NCBI RefSeq assembly: GCF_004139715.1 | Contig: NZ_CP035544.1 | Span: forward strand, 1,798,001-1,862,000 | Length of the DNA stretch: 64,000 nucleotides | Direction: 5' to 3' | DNA from: Muriicola soli | GTDB lineage: Bacteria; Bacteroidota; Bacteroidia; Flavobacteriales; Flavobacteriaceae | Shown here: one piece after another, positions 16,888 through 25,590 of the stretch | Position numbering within the stretch: the first letter of the stretch is position 1 | How the letters are laid out: each line of letters begins with the position of its first letter | Translations under genes and position numbers: made by a program | Notes under the pieces: model-generated | The model's input: the letters and a program-made list of their open reading frames with translations, nothing else | Told to the model about the DNA's origin: nothing | Databases searched by the model: none

Positions 16888-17901
16888 ATGGAAGTTCGGC
16901 TATCCCAACACAAACTAAAACTCAGGCATCGTTTTACGATCTCAAGGGAATCTCATGAAACTCAGGACACCTTAATCGTTCATTTGAGTCAGGACAAAGA
17001 AACAGGATACGGGGAAACAACTTCAAACCCATATTACGGCCATACCGTTAAAAATCTTATGGAAGAAATAGAAGCCATAAGGGGTGAAATTGAGAACTAC
17101 ACCTTATCCAAACCTGAGGACTTCCACCTGTGGTTATCAAATAAAAACCTCTCCAGATTTGCCCTCTGTGCTCTAGATCTCGCTGCCCACGATCTTTATG
17201 GAAAGTTACAAAACAGGCCTCTTCACAAGCTTTGGAATACCACTCTTGACAACTATCCAACCACCAATTACACCTTGGGTATAGACACGATTGAAAATAT
17301 GGTCGCTAAAATGAAGGAAATGCCATGGCCTATTTACAAGATCAAATTAGGCACTTCTGAGGATTTGGATATTGTCAGAGAATTGAGAGAGCACAGTAAT
17401 GCAGTTTTTAGAATAGATGCAAATGGTGCCTGGACAGCAGCCCAGACAATTGCCATTAGCCCTGAGCTTAAGAAACTGGGAGTTGAATTTATAGAACAAC
17501 CTCTTAAAGCCGATGATTGGTCAGGGATGGAACAGGTTGTCCATCATTCTGTCTTGCCTGTAATTGCAGATGAAAGCTGCCTGGTGGAAGAGGACGTGGA
17601 AAGATGTGCCCTTCACTTCAACGGAATCAACATTAAGCTTACTAAATGTGGCGGACTAACCCCCGCCTTGCGGATGATTAAAAAAGGTAGACAGCTAGGA
17701 TTAAAAATAATGGTAGGCTGTATGACGGAGTCTACAGTTGGTATTTCTGCCATTGGGCAACTACTGCCACAGTTAGATTATGTAGACATGGATGGTCCCT
17801 TACTGATCAGCAATGATATCGCAAGAGGCATAGAAATTAACAAAGACGCAACAATCACATTTCCATCCCTGGGAGGAAGTGGAATAAGGCTTATCAAATG
17901 A
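16888..17901 (+). CDS. Dipeptide (L-Ala-D/L-Glu) epimerase
   Basis: Enolase-superfamily enzyme that epimerises L-Ala-D-Glu from recycled murein peptides. The catalytic set is complete: the KxK motif (KIK, 151-153), metal ligands Asp177 (RIDAN), Glu203 (FIEQP) and Asp228 (IADES), and the opposing Lys250 (INIKLTK). The GCMTES segment near residue 275 is typical of the dipeptide epimerase group rather than muconate cycloisomerases. Specificity for L-Ala-Glu is inferred from family and context. It overlaps the next gene by four bases. Length (337 aa) is normal. Confidence 0.88.
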   Translation: MEVRLSQHKLKLRHRFTISRESHETQDTLIVHLSQDKETGYGETTSNPYYGHTVKNLMEEIEAIRGEIENYTLSKPEDFHLWLSNKNLSRFALCALDLAAHDLYGKLQNRPLHKLWNTTLDNYPTTNYTLGIDTIENMVAKMKEMPWPIYKIKLGTSEDLDIVRELREHSNAVFRIDANGAWTAAQTIAISPELKKLGVEFIEQPLKADDWSGMEQVVHHSVLPVIADESCLVEEDVERCALHFNGINIKLTKCGGLTPALRMIKKGRQLGLKIMVGCMTESTVGISAIGQLLPQLDYVDMDGPLLISNDIARGIEINKDATITFPSLGGSGIRLIK

Positions 17902-18953
17902 TGGTAGAAGTACAAGAATATCCGGGCAGGACACTTGTTCATAAAGGAGCTACATATCTTTATTTTGGAGGCACTTCCTACCTCGGGATACAACTTGAGC
18001 CAGAATTTATTGAAATAGCAAAGCGATATATCAGTAAATATGGTACCAATTACGGTGCATCCAGGAGGTCGAATATACGATTAGATATTTATGAGCGGGC
18101 CGAAGACTATCTATCACAGTGGATCGGAGGTGAAGCCAGTCTTACGATGTCTTCCGGCTATCTCGCCGGCCAACTGCTCGCACAACATTTTAAAACGAGC
18201 GAGCACAAATTGTTTTATGCCCCAAATAGTCATTCTGCCTTGTATACCAGCAAAGCCAAACCTTATACTACCTATACCACCCTCAATATTGCTTTACAGG
18301 AACACCTTCATAACAACAAAAAAGAAGTGCCGGTAATCTTTATTGATTCTATTGACTTTTCGGGTTGTAATTATCCCCATTTTGATATCCTGCGAACACT
18401 ACCCCTGGATTCCTGCATTCTGGTCGTGGATGATTCGCATGGAATAGGGGTAGTGGGTAAAAACGGGGCAGGCGTTTTTCGCAGTCTTAAGTCCCTTCCG
18501 TGTAAGGAGCTGGTACTTTGCGCTTCCCTGGGAAAAGCAGTGGGGATTCAAGCTGGAGTTGTTACCGGTAATAGTTCGAGGATAAATAAGCTGAAGGCAT
18601 CCGATTTCTTTGGGGGGGCAAGTCCGGCAGCCCCTTTTTACCTCGCGCAATTCATGGAGGCTGAAACCCACTATCGGCAAAAAAGAAAAGAATTGAAACA
18701 GAACATCTCCTTATTCGACAATCTTACCAGGGGTCTTAAAGTATTGAATGGTATGCCACAATATCCGGTCTACGGTTACTCCAATCAGTCGATGACGGAC
18801 TACCTAAAAGACCAACGGATCCTGGTGACCGATTTTAGGTATCCCACCGAAGATTCCTATGCCGCCAACAGAATCGTTCTTACAGCTGCCCACAATAAAG
18901 AAGACATAAATACCCTGGCCACGGCCTTAAATACCTTTGTCAATCAGTTATAA
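17898..18953 (+). CDS. PLP-dependent aminotransferase-fold enzyme (alpha-oxoamine synthase-like)
   Basis: Fold-type I PLP enzyme related to 8-amino-7-oxononanoate synthase and 2-amino-3-ketobutyrate CoA ligase. Visible motifs are GGTSYLG (24-30), TNYGASRRSN (50-59), the cofactor aspartate motif DDSHGIGV (178-185) and the Schiff-base lysine Lys213 in ASLGKAVG. At 351 residues it is shorter than the ~390 of true KBL/BioF proteins. The GTG-like CoA-binding residues cannot be judged by eye. The four-base overlap with the dipeptide epimerase implies a joint role, perhaps in murein dipeptide catabolism, but its reaction is unproven. Confidence 0.75.
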   Translation: MMVEVQEYPGRTLVHKGATYLYFGGTSYLGIQLEPEFIEIAKRYISKYGTNYGASRRSNIRLDIYERAEDYLSQWIGGEASLTMSSGYLAGQLLAQHFKTSEHKLFYAPNSHSALYTSKAKPYTTYTTLNIALQEHLHNNKKEVPVIFIDSIDFSGCNYPHFDILRTLPLDSCILVVDDSHGIGVVGKNGAGVFRSLKSLPCKELVLCASLGKAVGIQAGVVTGNSSRINKLKASDFFGGASPAAPFYLAQFMEAETHYRQKRKELKQNISLFDNLTRGLKVLNGMPQYPVYGYSNQSMTDYLKDQRILVTDFRYPTEDSYAANRIVLTAAHNKEDINTLATALNTFVNQL

Positions 18954-19059
18954 ATAGTCCACTATCTTCTTTAGCTGTAAATAATCTCTGAATGTTAAAG
19001 CTTTTCCCAAAAAAATTGTATCTTAATTGAACATTTTTGAGGGATTAAAACATTCAACC

Positions 19060-19503
19060 ATGAAAAAATATATCAAGATCTTAGGGCTTGCAATTATCGT
19101 TGTAATTGCGGCAATTGCAATATCATCTAAACCCAATACCATGCATTCCATGCAAGGGGTTTGGGAATTAAAGAGTTTTTCTAACTGGAATGGAAATGCC
19201 ATTGATACTGTGGATAAGGCTCCCGGATACCGGCAGGTGAAAATTTATTACAATGGAAAAATTATGTGGTCCCGATGGGTTCCCGGAGACGAGAAGGGCA
19301 GATTTGGATACGGTTCGTATAAAATAACTGATACCGACCTTATTGAGACAATTGAATACGGGGATTATGAAATGATGCAGGCGTTAGACACGATGCGGGT
19401 TTTTACCTTTGAGCTCGACCTTAAAGACGATACCTATAGCCAGATAACGCTAGACAACGAAGGGAATCCTACCTTCTCAGAGAATTACGTCCGAATAGAC
19501 TAA
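19060..19503 (+). CDS. Lipocalin-like exported or membrane-anchored protein
   Basis: The longer frame starts with a TTG at 19027; the ATG at 19060 (MKKYIKILGLAIIVVIAAIAIS) is better and begins with a membrane anchor or signal peptide. The mature part begins with MQGVWELKSFSNWNG, a lipocalin-like GxW strand, and continues as an antiparallel barrel (YYNGKIMWSRWVPGD, FGYGSYKITDTDLIE, TFELDLKDDTYSQIT). Similar small proteins are frequent in flavobacteria and unassigned. The gene ends just before a strong terminator. Confidence 0.7.
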   Translation: MKKYIKILGLAIIVVIAAIAISSKPNTMHSMQGVWELKSFSNWNGNAIDTVDKAPGYRQVKIYYNGKIMWSRWVPGDEKGRFGYGSYKITDTDLIETIEYGDYEMMQALDTMRVFTFELDLKDDTYSQITLDNEGNPTFSENYVRID

Positions 19504-19520
19504 TCCTAAAGAATTTATAA

Positions 19521-19555
19521 AGTAAAAAACCCCGGAAATTCCGGGGTTTTTACTT
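19521..19555. terminator. Bidirectional terminator before trxB
   Basis: Near-perfect stem (AAAACCCCGGA with TCCGGGGTTTT, extended by AGTAA/TTACT) around a short AAT loop, flanked by T- and A-runs, serving the lipocalin-like gene and the convergent trxB. Confidence 0.88.
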
Positions 19556-19572
19556 TAAATACGTTTACTAAA

Positions 19573-20541
19573 TCAGGAATTTACTTCTTCAGGAGTCTCT
19601 ACAGTGGCCAGATATCGTTCAGCATCCAGAGCAGCCATACATCCGGTTCCGGCTGCCGTTACCGCTTGCCGGTACTCTTTATCCTGCACGTCTCCGCTGG
19701 CAAAAACGCCCGGTTTCGTAGTTTTAGTTGATTTTCCTTTGGTGATCAGGTATCCTGTACTGTCCATCTCCAGCTGTCCTTTAAAGATATCTGTGTTCGG
19801 TTTGTGACCTATGGCCACGAAAAATCCGGTGATCGGGATCTCTTCTTTTTCGCCCGTTTGGTTGTTCACCATTCTAAGTCCTTCTACAACCTGCTCTCCG
19901 AGAATCTCATCTACTTCTGTAAAATAACGAATATCAATATTGGCCAAACTGTTTACCCTGTGTTGCATAGCTTTGGAAGCGCGCATTTCGCCTTTACGGA
20001 TCAGCATGGTCACCTTTTTACAAATATTTGCCAGGTATGAGGCTTCTTCGGCAGCCGTATCGCCTCCACCCACAATAGCAACTTCCTGTCCTTTGTAGAA
20101 GAAGCCATCACAGACTGCACAAGCTGATACTCCCCCACCCCGCAGACGTTGTTCACTGGGTATGTTTAAATATTTTGCCGAAGCCCCGGTGGAAATAATT
20201 ACCGTTTCCGCTTCTACCACCTTTGAATCGTCGATGGTTACTTTATGGATTCCACCTACCTGATCACTAAATTCTACTGCCGTTGCCATTCCTATTCGCA
20301 CTTCGGTTCCGAAGCGCTCGGCCTGTTGTTGAAGCTGGATCATCATAGTAGGACCATCAATTCCTTCAGGATATCCCGGGAAATTGTCAACTTCAGTAGT
20401 AGTGGTTAACTGTCCTCCAGGCTCCATCCCCGTATAGATAACAGGTTTTAAATCTGCGCGTGCGGCGTAAATTGCTGCTGTATATCCGGCTGGTCCTGAG
20501 CCCAGGATCAGGGTTTTTATTCTCTCTATAGATTCTGCCAT
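19573..20541 (-). CDS. trxB: Thioredoxin-disulfide reductase
   Basis: FAD/NADPH enzyme that reduces thioredoxin. The FAD-binding motif GSGPAGYTAA is at 14-23, the redox-active CAVC disulfide at 141-144 (SACAVCDGFF), the NADPH motif VGGGDTAAEEA at 157-167, and the second FAD motif FASGDV near 286. Length (322 aa) is normal. It is transcribed alone, leftwards, from a 140-base upstream region with a 19-base inverted repeat. Confidence 0.96.
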   Translation of the reverse strand: MAESIERIKTLILGSGPAGYTAAIYAARADLKPVIYTGMEPGGQLTTTTEVDNFPGYPEGIDGPTMMIQLQQQAERFGTEVRIGMATAVEFSDQVGGIHKVTIDDSKVVEAETVIISTGASAKYLNIPSEQRLRGGGVSACAVCDGFFYKGQEVAIVGGGDTAAEEASYLANICKKVTMLIRKGEMRASKAMQHRVNSLANIDIRYFTEVDEILGEQVVEGLRMVNNQTGEKEEIPITGFFVAIGHKPNTDIFKGQLEMDSTGYLITKGKSTKTTKPGVFASGDVQDKEYRQAVTAAGTGCMAALDAERYLATVETPEEVNS

Positions 20542-20617
20542 AATATATCTTCTCGTAAAAAATTAGATTGTAAAAATACCCCTTTGTCATCTTTCGGGTA
20601 AGGCAAAGTTATCAAAA

Positions 20618-20636
20618 GTTATGATAGTTACATAAC
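20618..20636. promoter_or_regulatory. Inverted repeat upstream of trxB
   Basis: Arms GTTATG and CATAAC, perfect, with a 7-base spacer, 77 bases before the trxB start. This is a plausible operator for a dimeric regulator. No second copy was noticed elsewhere in the window. Confidence 0.3.
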
Positions 20637-20682
20637 AGATAGGAGCACGCCAGGTATTGCAATTCTGAATGTGCCGAGGCAT

Positions 20683-21336
20683 TCAAAGCTTCACTCCAAA
20701 AGCAAGATCCCCCGCGTCTCCTAAGCCCGGGACTATATACCCTTCCCTGCTGAGTTCTCGATCAATTGCAGCAATCCACAGATGTGTATTTTCAGGAAAA
20801 AAATTCTTTATATAGGATACACCGGGACTAGATCCAATAACCGAGACGATATGAATTTGTTTTGGTGTGCCATGTCTCTGAAGGGCCTTATATACATTTT
20901 CCAGTGTTTTTCCCGTCGCGAGCATAGGATCCGTCAGGATGAGTATTTTGTCTTTTAAATCAGGGGCGGCAAAATACTTAACAATCACCTCAAATTCCTC
21001 ACCTCCATCCGGGTGATGCCGATAGGCTGAAATAAAAGCATTCTCGGCCTGGTCAAAGTAATTTAACAAACCCTGATGCAAGGGCAAACCAGCCCGCAAG
21101 ACGGAACATAAAACCAAATGATCTTCGAGTTTTGCTACCGATGCATTACCCAGAGGAGTTACAACTTCAGACTGATAATAACTTAAGGTTTTACTCAACT
21201 CATATCCCAGGATCTCTCCGATGCGCTCAACATTTCTTCTAAATCGCATACTATCACCTTGTACATCTCTGTCCCTTATTTCGGCAATGAATTGATTGAG
21301 AAGGCTGTTTTCGCTTTCGAGCTTGTGGATAATCAT
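20683..21336 (-). CDS. upp: Uracil phosphoribosyltransferase
   Basis: Salvage enzyme making UMP from uracil and PRPP. The PRPP-binding loop DPMLATGKT lies at 136-144, and the uracil-binding C-terminal segment YIVPGLGDAGDLAFG at 200-214. VLRAGLPLHQG (79-89) is also typical. Length (217 aa) is as expected. Single gene, minus strand, with AT-rich flanks. Confidence 0.95.
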   Translation of the reverse strand: MIIHKLESENSLLNQFIAEIRDRDVQGDSMRFRRNVERIGEILGYELSKTLSYYQSEVVTPLGNASVAKLEDHLVLCSVLRAGLPLHQGLLNYFDQAENAFISAYRHHPDGGEEFEVIVKYFAAPDLKDKILILTDPMLATGKTLENVYKALQRHGTPKQIHIVSVIGSSPGVSYIKNFFPENTHLWIAAIDRELSREGYIVPGLGDAGDLAFGVKL

Positions 21337-21447
21337 AAGGCTTATATTTTCTTACTAAGGTAGCATATCCCATACACTTCTGATAAAGAGAAAGCAGAAA
21401 GTAAAATACCTCCTGCTTTCAAAATCCAGATATTAAAACAGTTAGAA

Positions 21448-22710
21448 CTAAACCTTTTTCCCCTTCATCATTTTATTCCAATACAGATAGGGCAGCATGT
21501 ATTTTTTTAAAATCCACAGACGCCAGTGTTCCTTGGAACTATCGAAAATCAGCATCTGCTTCAGTTTGGGATCAGGTGTGAAATTATTCTGGTAGTCGAA
21601 TTCGGCCAGAACCATTTTCCCATAGCCAGTGATCAACGGACAAGAAGAATACCCGTTGTAGGACTTATTATTTGCTTCCTGATTCTTCAACAACTTCATG
21701 ATATTATCTACAACAATCGGGGCTTGTTTGCGGATCGCTGCTCCTGTTTTCGCAGTGGGGAGTGCCGCCACATCGCCTAAACCAAAAACGTTGGTGTATT
21801 TTACGTGCTGCATGGACCCATGATCCACATCCAACCAACCTTCCTTGTTTACCAAAGCAGATTCCTGTATAAATTTAGGTGCAGTTTCCGGTGGTGCCAG
21901 ATGCAGCATATCAAAAGGTATGCTTATCACATTCTTGTCATTCATCTCCTCCTTAATCTTGTTGCCTTCCGCTATGGGTCGTCGCTTGTCTTCCAGGGCG
22001 GTATACTTAAAATAGATGATCTGTTTTTCAGCATCAATTTTAAAAGGCGCATAAAAAGGTCTGAAATGTATCCCATACCGGTCGATCACCTTCAACAAAG
22101 TCTCTTTGATCTTTTGCACACCAAAAATTACCGTACCGGGAGTTGCAAAGATTACATTGGTATCCTTGAGAATTCCCTTTTTCCTGAAATAATCTGCAGC
22201 CAGGTAGGCGATCTTCTGTGGTGCCCCACCGCATTTGATAGGGGTGGCAGGCTGAGTAAATACTGCGTTTCCACCCTTGAAATTTTGCAACACTTCCCAG
22301 GTGTGTTCAGGGTCTGTATAATTGCTGCAAACCACTCCTTTATCTATAGCTTCGCTAAGTCCCTCAATCAGGGAAGTATCATTGACAAGCCCCGTGGCCA
22401 CTACGAGATAATCATAGGAAATATCTCCAGATTTCTCCGTACCTACCTTATTCTCTTCGGGCCGCAGTTTGGTTGCGTAGTCTTTGATCCAGTCCACGCT
22501 TTTCGGCATCACTGATGCCATGGGCCTGGCTGTTTTCTTATAATCATAAGTTCCCGCACCAACCAAGGTCCAGGCTGGCTGGTAATAATGAGTGTCAGCA
22601 GGTTCAATAAGTCCAATTTCCAATTTTTTATTCTTTTTCAATAACTGGGCTGCTGTCATAATCCCTCCGGTACCTCCGCCTATAATAAGAATTTGATAAT
22701 GTTTTTTCAT
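21448..22710 (-). CDS. sqr: Sulfide:quinone oxidoreductase (type II/SQOR-like)
   Basis: Flavoprotein that oxidises sulfide to persulfide or polysulfide and feeds electrons to the quinone pool. The start at 22710 (MKKHYQILIIGGGTGG) places the FAD motif at 11-16; a longer frame to 22755 adds only non-conserved residues. The three SQR cysteines are at 128 (GVVCSNYTD), 160 (PIKCGGAPQK) and 357 (SSCPLITGYGK), essentially at the positions known in the Acidithiobacillus enzyme. The PIKCGGAPQK form is that of the type II, mitochondrial SQOR-like group, which usually passes sulfane sulfur to a soluble acceptor. It opens the sulfur-oxidation island and is divergent from the sulfite dehydrogenase gene, each with its own Crp/Fnr-like site. 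Confidence 0.92.
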   Translation of the reverse strand: MKKHYQILIIGGGTGGIMTAAQLLKKNKKLEIGLIEPADTHYYQPAWTLVGAGTYDYKKTARPMASVMPKSVDWIKDYATKLRPEENKVGTEKSGDISYDYLVVATGLVNDTSLIEGLSEAIDKGVVCSNYTDPEHTWEVLQNFKGGNAVFTQPATPIKCGGAPQKIAYLAADYFRKKGILKDTNVIFATPGTVIFGVQKIKETLLKVIDRYGIHFRPFYAPFKIDAEKQIIYFKYTALEDKRRPIAEGNKIKEEMNDKNVISIPFDMLHLAPPETAPKFIQESALVNKEGWLDVDHGSMQHVKYTNVFGLGDVAALPTAKTGAAIRKQAPIVVDNIMKLLKNQEANNKSYNGYSSCPLITGYGKMVLAEFDYQNNFTPDPKLKQMLIFDSSKEHWRLWILKKYMLPYLYWNKMMKGKKV

Positions 22711-22734
22711 GAGCTTGTCTGTTCTTAAATCTAT

Positions 22735-22778
22735 ACAATTTACTCCATTTCCCAATAGAATTATGTAACATGGGTAAC
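22735..22778 (-). promoter_or_regulatory. Crp/Fnr-like site and -7-like box upstream of sqr
   Basis: Read in the direction of sqr, GTTAC-CCAT-GTTAC (22765-22778) is followed by a TAAATTGT box (22735-22742), the dyad centre lying 36.5 bases from the distal end of the box. The dyad has one mismatch to GTAAC-N4-GTTAC. The box is a weak match to TAnnTTTG. Confidence comes from the shared geometry with seven other sites. Confidence 0.5.
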
Positions 22779-22878
22779 ATTAAATTTTCCATAAATCTGG
22801 TACTTTCTGCCGATAATAAAACTGATATTTTTTGATTTGAGTTAGAAATGTCCTGCAAGTAGGGATATAGTGTTAAAG

Positions 22879-22922
22879 GTAACCAGGGGTACTGTTTCAA
22901 TTGGTCATTATTCCTAACTTTA
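22879..22922 (+). promoter_or_regulatory. Crp/Fnr-like site and -7-like box upstream of the sulfite dehydrogenase
   Basis: GTAAC-CAGG-GGTAC (22879-22892, one mismatch to GTAAC-N4-GTTAC) and TAACTTTA (22915-22922, TAnnTTTR) with a centre-to-box-end distance of 36.5 bases. This would put the dyad near -41.5 and a short leader before the ATG at 22955. Confidence 0.55.
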
Positions 22923-22954
22923 TTGAATACCTTGCTGAGGTTGAAACTGAGCAT

Positions 22955-24175
22955 ATGGAAAGACGAAATTTTATCAAAAAGACGGCTCTGAGTTCCCTGA
23001 CCGTAGCTGTCGGGACCGAAATCGTATTTGGTTCCCTGATTCCCGAGGATTACCAACCCTTAGCATTACAGGATCCTGATCCGTTCACTCTTTTCAACAA
23101 AGACAAAGAGATGGTGGTCCTTAATGATAAACCCTGGAATATGGAAGCCAGGGCCCACTTACTGGATGATAAGGTTACCCCAGAAAAATATATGTTCATT
23201 AGAAATAATGGGTTGATTCCCGAGAACATTGATGCGGCCTCCTGGACTTTGACCATCGAAGGCGAGGCAGCTCAAAATATAAAGACCTACACCCTTGCTG
23301 AATTAAAATCTAAGTTTAAAACATATACCTACCAGTTGACCCTGGAGTGCGGGGGTAATGGAAGAAGTGAATTTGATCCTCCTGCCAAGGGAAATCAGTG
23401 GACCGTTGGGGCCGTTTCCTGTGCAGAATGGACGGGGGTAAGACTAAAAGATGTTCTCGAAGATGCGGGTTATACAGATAAGGCTGTTTATATAGGCTAC
23501 CATGCCGCAGATGTCCATTTGAGTCGGGATCCGGAAAAAGAACCCATTTCCAGAGGTGCTCCTATGGCAAAAGCTTTGCAGGACGAAACTTTGCTCGCTT
23601 ATAAGATGAATGGAAAGGAGATCCCATTGGCCCATGGCTATCCGCTGCGTTTGGTTGCCGGAGGATGGCCGGCTTCTGTATCCGGCAAATGGGTGCAGAG
23701 GATTAGCATCAGAGACCGGGTACACGATGGCACCAAGATGACCGGAGATGCATACAGGGTACCGTGTAGTCCTGTAGCTCCGGGAGAAAAAGTCAAGGAT
23801 GAGGATATGTGTATCATAGAATCTATGCCGGTAAAATCCCTGATAACCTATCCCATGTCGGGCGCAATGATCAAATCCGGGCAGAAATTGAACATCAGGG
23901 GGCATGCCTGGGCTGGCGAACTTGAAGTTAGCTCTATGGAATATTCTATCGATTTTGGTTCCACCTGGCAAAACTGTAAGATCGACAAACCACAGAACAG
24001 GCTCGCCTGGCAGCATTTCACTGCGAGCATTTCTTTCCCTAAAAAGGGGTATTACGAAGTATGGGCCCGGGCCACAGATTCTCGGGGAACGAGTCAGCCT
24101 ATGCTATTACCCGGCTGGAATCCAAAGGGATACCTCAACAATGCTTGTCATAGAATCGCTGTCAAGGTCACTTAA
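22955..24175 (+). CDS. SoxC/SorA-like sulfite dehydrogenase, molybdopterin subunit
   Basis: Sulfite-oxidase-family molybdoenzyme that should convert sulfite to sulfate in the periplasm. The ATG at 22955 gives a Tat signal (RRNFIKK at 3-9, then a hydrophobic stretch); the frame is open further upstream but that would destroy the signal's position. The molybdenum-binding cysteine is Cys132 in TLECGGNGR. The dimerisation domain is present (MSGAMIKSGQKLNIRG, AGELEVSSMEYSIDFG..TW). The SoxC branch is favoured by the GNGR motif and by the cytochrome gene directly after it, but oxidation of another oxyanion is possible. It is the first gene of an operon running to 26472. Confidence 0.87.
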   Translation: MERRNFIKKTALSSLTVAVGTEIVFGSLIPEDYQPLALQDPDPFTLFNKDKEMVVLNDKPWNMEARAHLLDDKVTPEKYMFIRNNGLIPENIDAASWTLTIEGEAAQNIKTYTLAELKSKFKTYTYQLTLECGGNGRSEFDPPAKGNQWTVGAVSCAEWTGVRLKDVLEDAGYTDKAVYIGYHAADVHLSRDPEKEPISRGAPMAKALQDETLLAYKMNGKEIPLAHGYPLRLVAGGWPASVSGKWVQRISIRDRVHDGTKMTGDAYRVPCSPVAPGEKVKDEDMCIIESMPVKSLITYPMSGAMIKSGQKLNIRGHAWAGELEVSSMEYSIDFGSTWQNCKIDKPQNRLAWQHFTASISFPKKGYYEVWARATDSRGTSQPMLLPGWNPKGYLNNACHRIAVKVT

Positions 24176-24177
24176 TT

Positions 24178-24657
24178 ATGGATAATCAAGACAAATTTAA
24201 ATCCCAGATAAGAGGCATCTACAGACTATTGAGCACGTTGATGGTCCTTTTTTTCATTACCGCATTTGGGATTATATATCTACTGTCTGATCCGACCCTC
24301 TCTTTTTTCAGGGGAACGGACACCTCGCCGGAATATGTACAAATTGAAATAGAGGATGATTTTGACAAAATCGAGAATGGCATTCATGTGAGAACAGGAT
24401 TTAAAGATGCTGAGGGACTGATGACCGTAGTCAACAATTGTACTAATTGCCATTCAGCCCAGCTGGTCATCCAAAACCGTATGAATGAAGAGAGATGGAT
24501 TGCTACGATTCGCTGGATGCAAGAAACTCAAAATCTCTGGGATCTGGGCAAAAATGAAGAGATCATTGTGAATTATCTGGTTAATAACTATCCCCCTAAG
24601 AAAAAGGGCAGAAGAGAAATCCTAAGCAATATTTCGTGGTATGAACTTAACGAATAG
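24178..24657 (+). CDS. Membrane-anchored c-type cytochrome (sulfite dehydrogenase partner)
   Basis: The N-terminus has one membrane helix (RLLSTLMVLFFITAFGIIYLL) and the rest is periplasmic. The haem-attachment motif C88-T-N-C-H92 sits in VVNNCTNCHSAQLV; possible sixth ligand Met114 (IRWMQ). It starts three bases after the molybdopterin subunit, so it is probably the electron acceptor of the sulfite dehydrogenase, as SorB or SoxD are in other phyla. Its 159 residues have little else conserved. It overlaps the tandem rhodanese gene by 17 bases. Confidence 0.85.
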   Translation: MDNQDKFKSQIRGIYRLLSTLMVLFFITAFGIIYLLSDPTLSFFRGTDTSPEYVQIEIEDDFDKIENGIHVRTGFKDAEGLMTVVNNCTNCHSAQLVIQNRMNEERWIATIRWMQETQNLWDLGKNEEIIVNYLVNNYPPKKKGRREILSNISWYELNE

Positions 24658-25587
24658 TCTTTTGCTTTTAATTCTATTGGCCATTGTCCTGTCTTGTAAG
24701 GAGAATACAAAGTCAGCGACAGAAGGGGATATAATTTTAATCAAACCGCTGATCCCCTACAATAGCCCATTGTTGGATTTGAAAGATCCGGATGTTGCTC
24801 TCGTAGACTTCAGGACAGACGATGCTTATAAAGCAGGTCATTTGCCGGGAGCGATCAATCTTTACCGCGACGATTTTCAGGATACCATCCTGCCTTACAA
24901 GGGCATTCGGATGGACAGAGAAAAGATGGCAGAACGGCTGGGTAAGGCAGGAATTACAGAGGATCACACTATTGTGGTATACGATGATAAAGGATCTTCT
25001 GATGCTTCCCGACTGTGGTGGCTATTGCGCCTATATAACTTTGAAAAAGTCTATCTCCTGGATGGCGGTATTGGCTATTGGGAGTATATGGGGGTAAGCC
25101 TAGTATAGAGGTAACAGACGTAATTCCTGACACGTTTAGTTTTAGCGACAAACCCGATAAATTTATTCTGATAGAAAAAGAACAAGTATTAAAGTTGATC
25201 CATTCTGAGTCTTCAAAAGCAATACTTTTAGACGCAAGAAGTGCCGAGGAATACAAAGGACATCAGCACAAAGATGGAGCAAAAAAAGCAGGCCGGATTC
25301 CTAAGAGTGTGCATATTGATTGGGCTGAAGCTGTGGATTATGGCAATACCTTTACCTTTAAACCCGTGGAGGAATTGGAAAAGATCTATAATAGATTGGG
25401 AGCTTTAAAAGAAGATACTATTGTAGTGTATTGTCATAGCGGAGTACGTTCTTCACATACTACGTTCGTTCTTACCCAATTATTGGATTATAAAAATGTC
25501 TTGAACTACGATGGTTCGTGGGTAGAATGGAGTTATGATGATCTGCTCCCATTCGAAACAGACACACAATATGTTGAAAAAAAATAG
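24641..25587 (+). pseudogene. Tandem-rhodanese sulfurtransferase lipoprotein with a frameshift
   Basis: Two adjacent frames make one two-domain sulfurtransferase. The first, from 24641, has a lipobox (LAIVLSC, Cys19) and the N-terminal rhodanese domain, which lacks the cysteine (VVYDDKGSSDASRLWW), as is normal for the inactive half. It stops at 25106-25108. The second, open to 25587, carries the active loop C-H-S-G-V-R-S. One extra G in the run at 25090-25094 joins them as YWEYMGGKPSIEV, giving about 315 residues. The break is at the inter-domain linker, so the gene may be intact in life. Likely 3-mercaptopyruvate or thiosulfate sulfurtransferase. It overlaps the cytochrome gene at its start and is three bases before the next. 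Confidence 0.75.
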
Positions 25588-25590
25588 ACT

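Noticed and set aside
21805-22515. A long plus-strand frame inside sqr
   Set aside because: It is antisense to a strongly supported SQR gene, with poor composition and no family resemblance.
24641-25108. Treating the two halves of the tandem rhodanese as separate genes
   Set aside because: The second half has no good start or ribosome binding site, the first half has only the inactive domain, and adding one G joins them at the linker.
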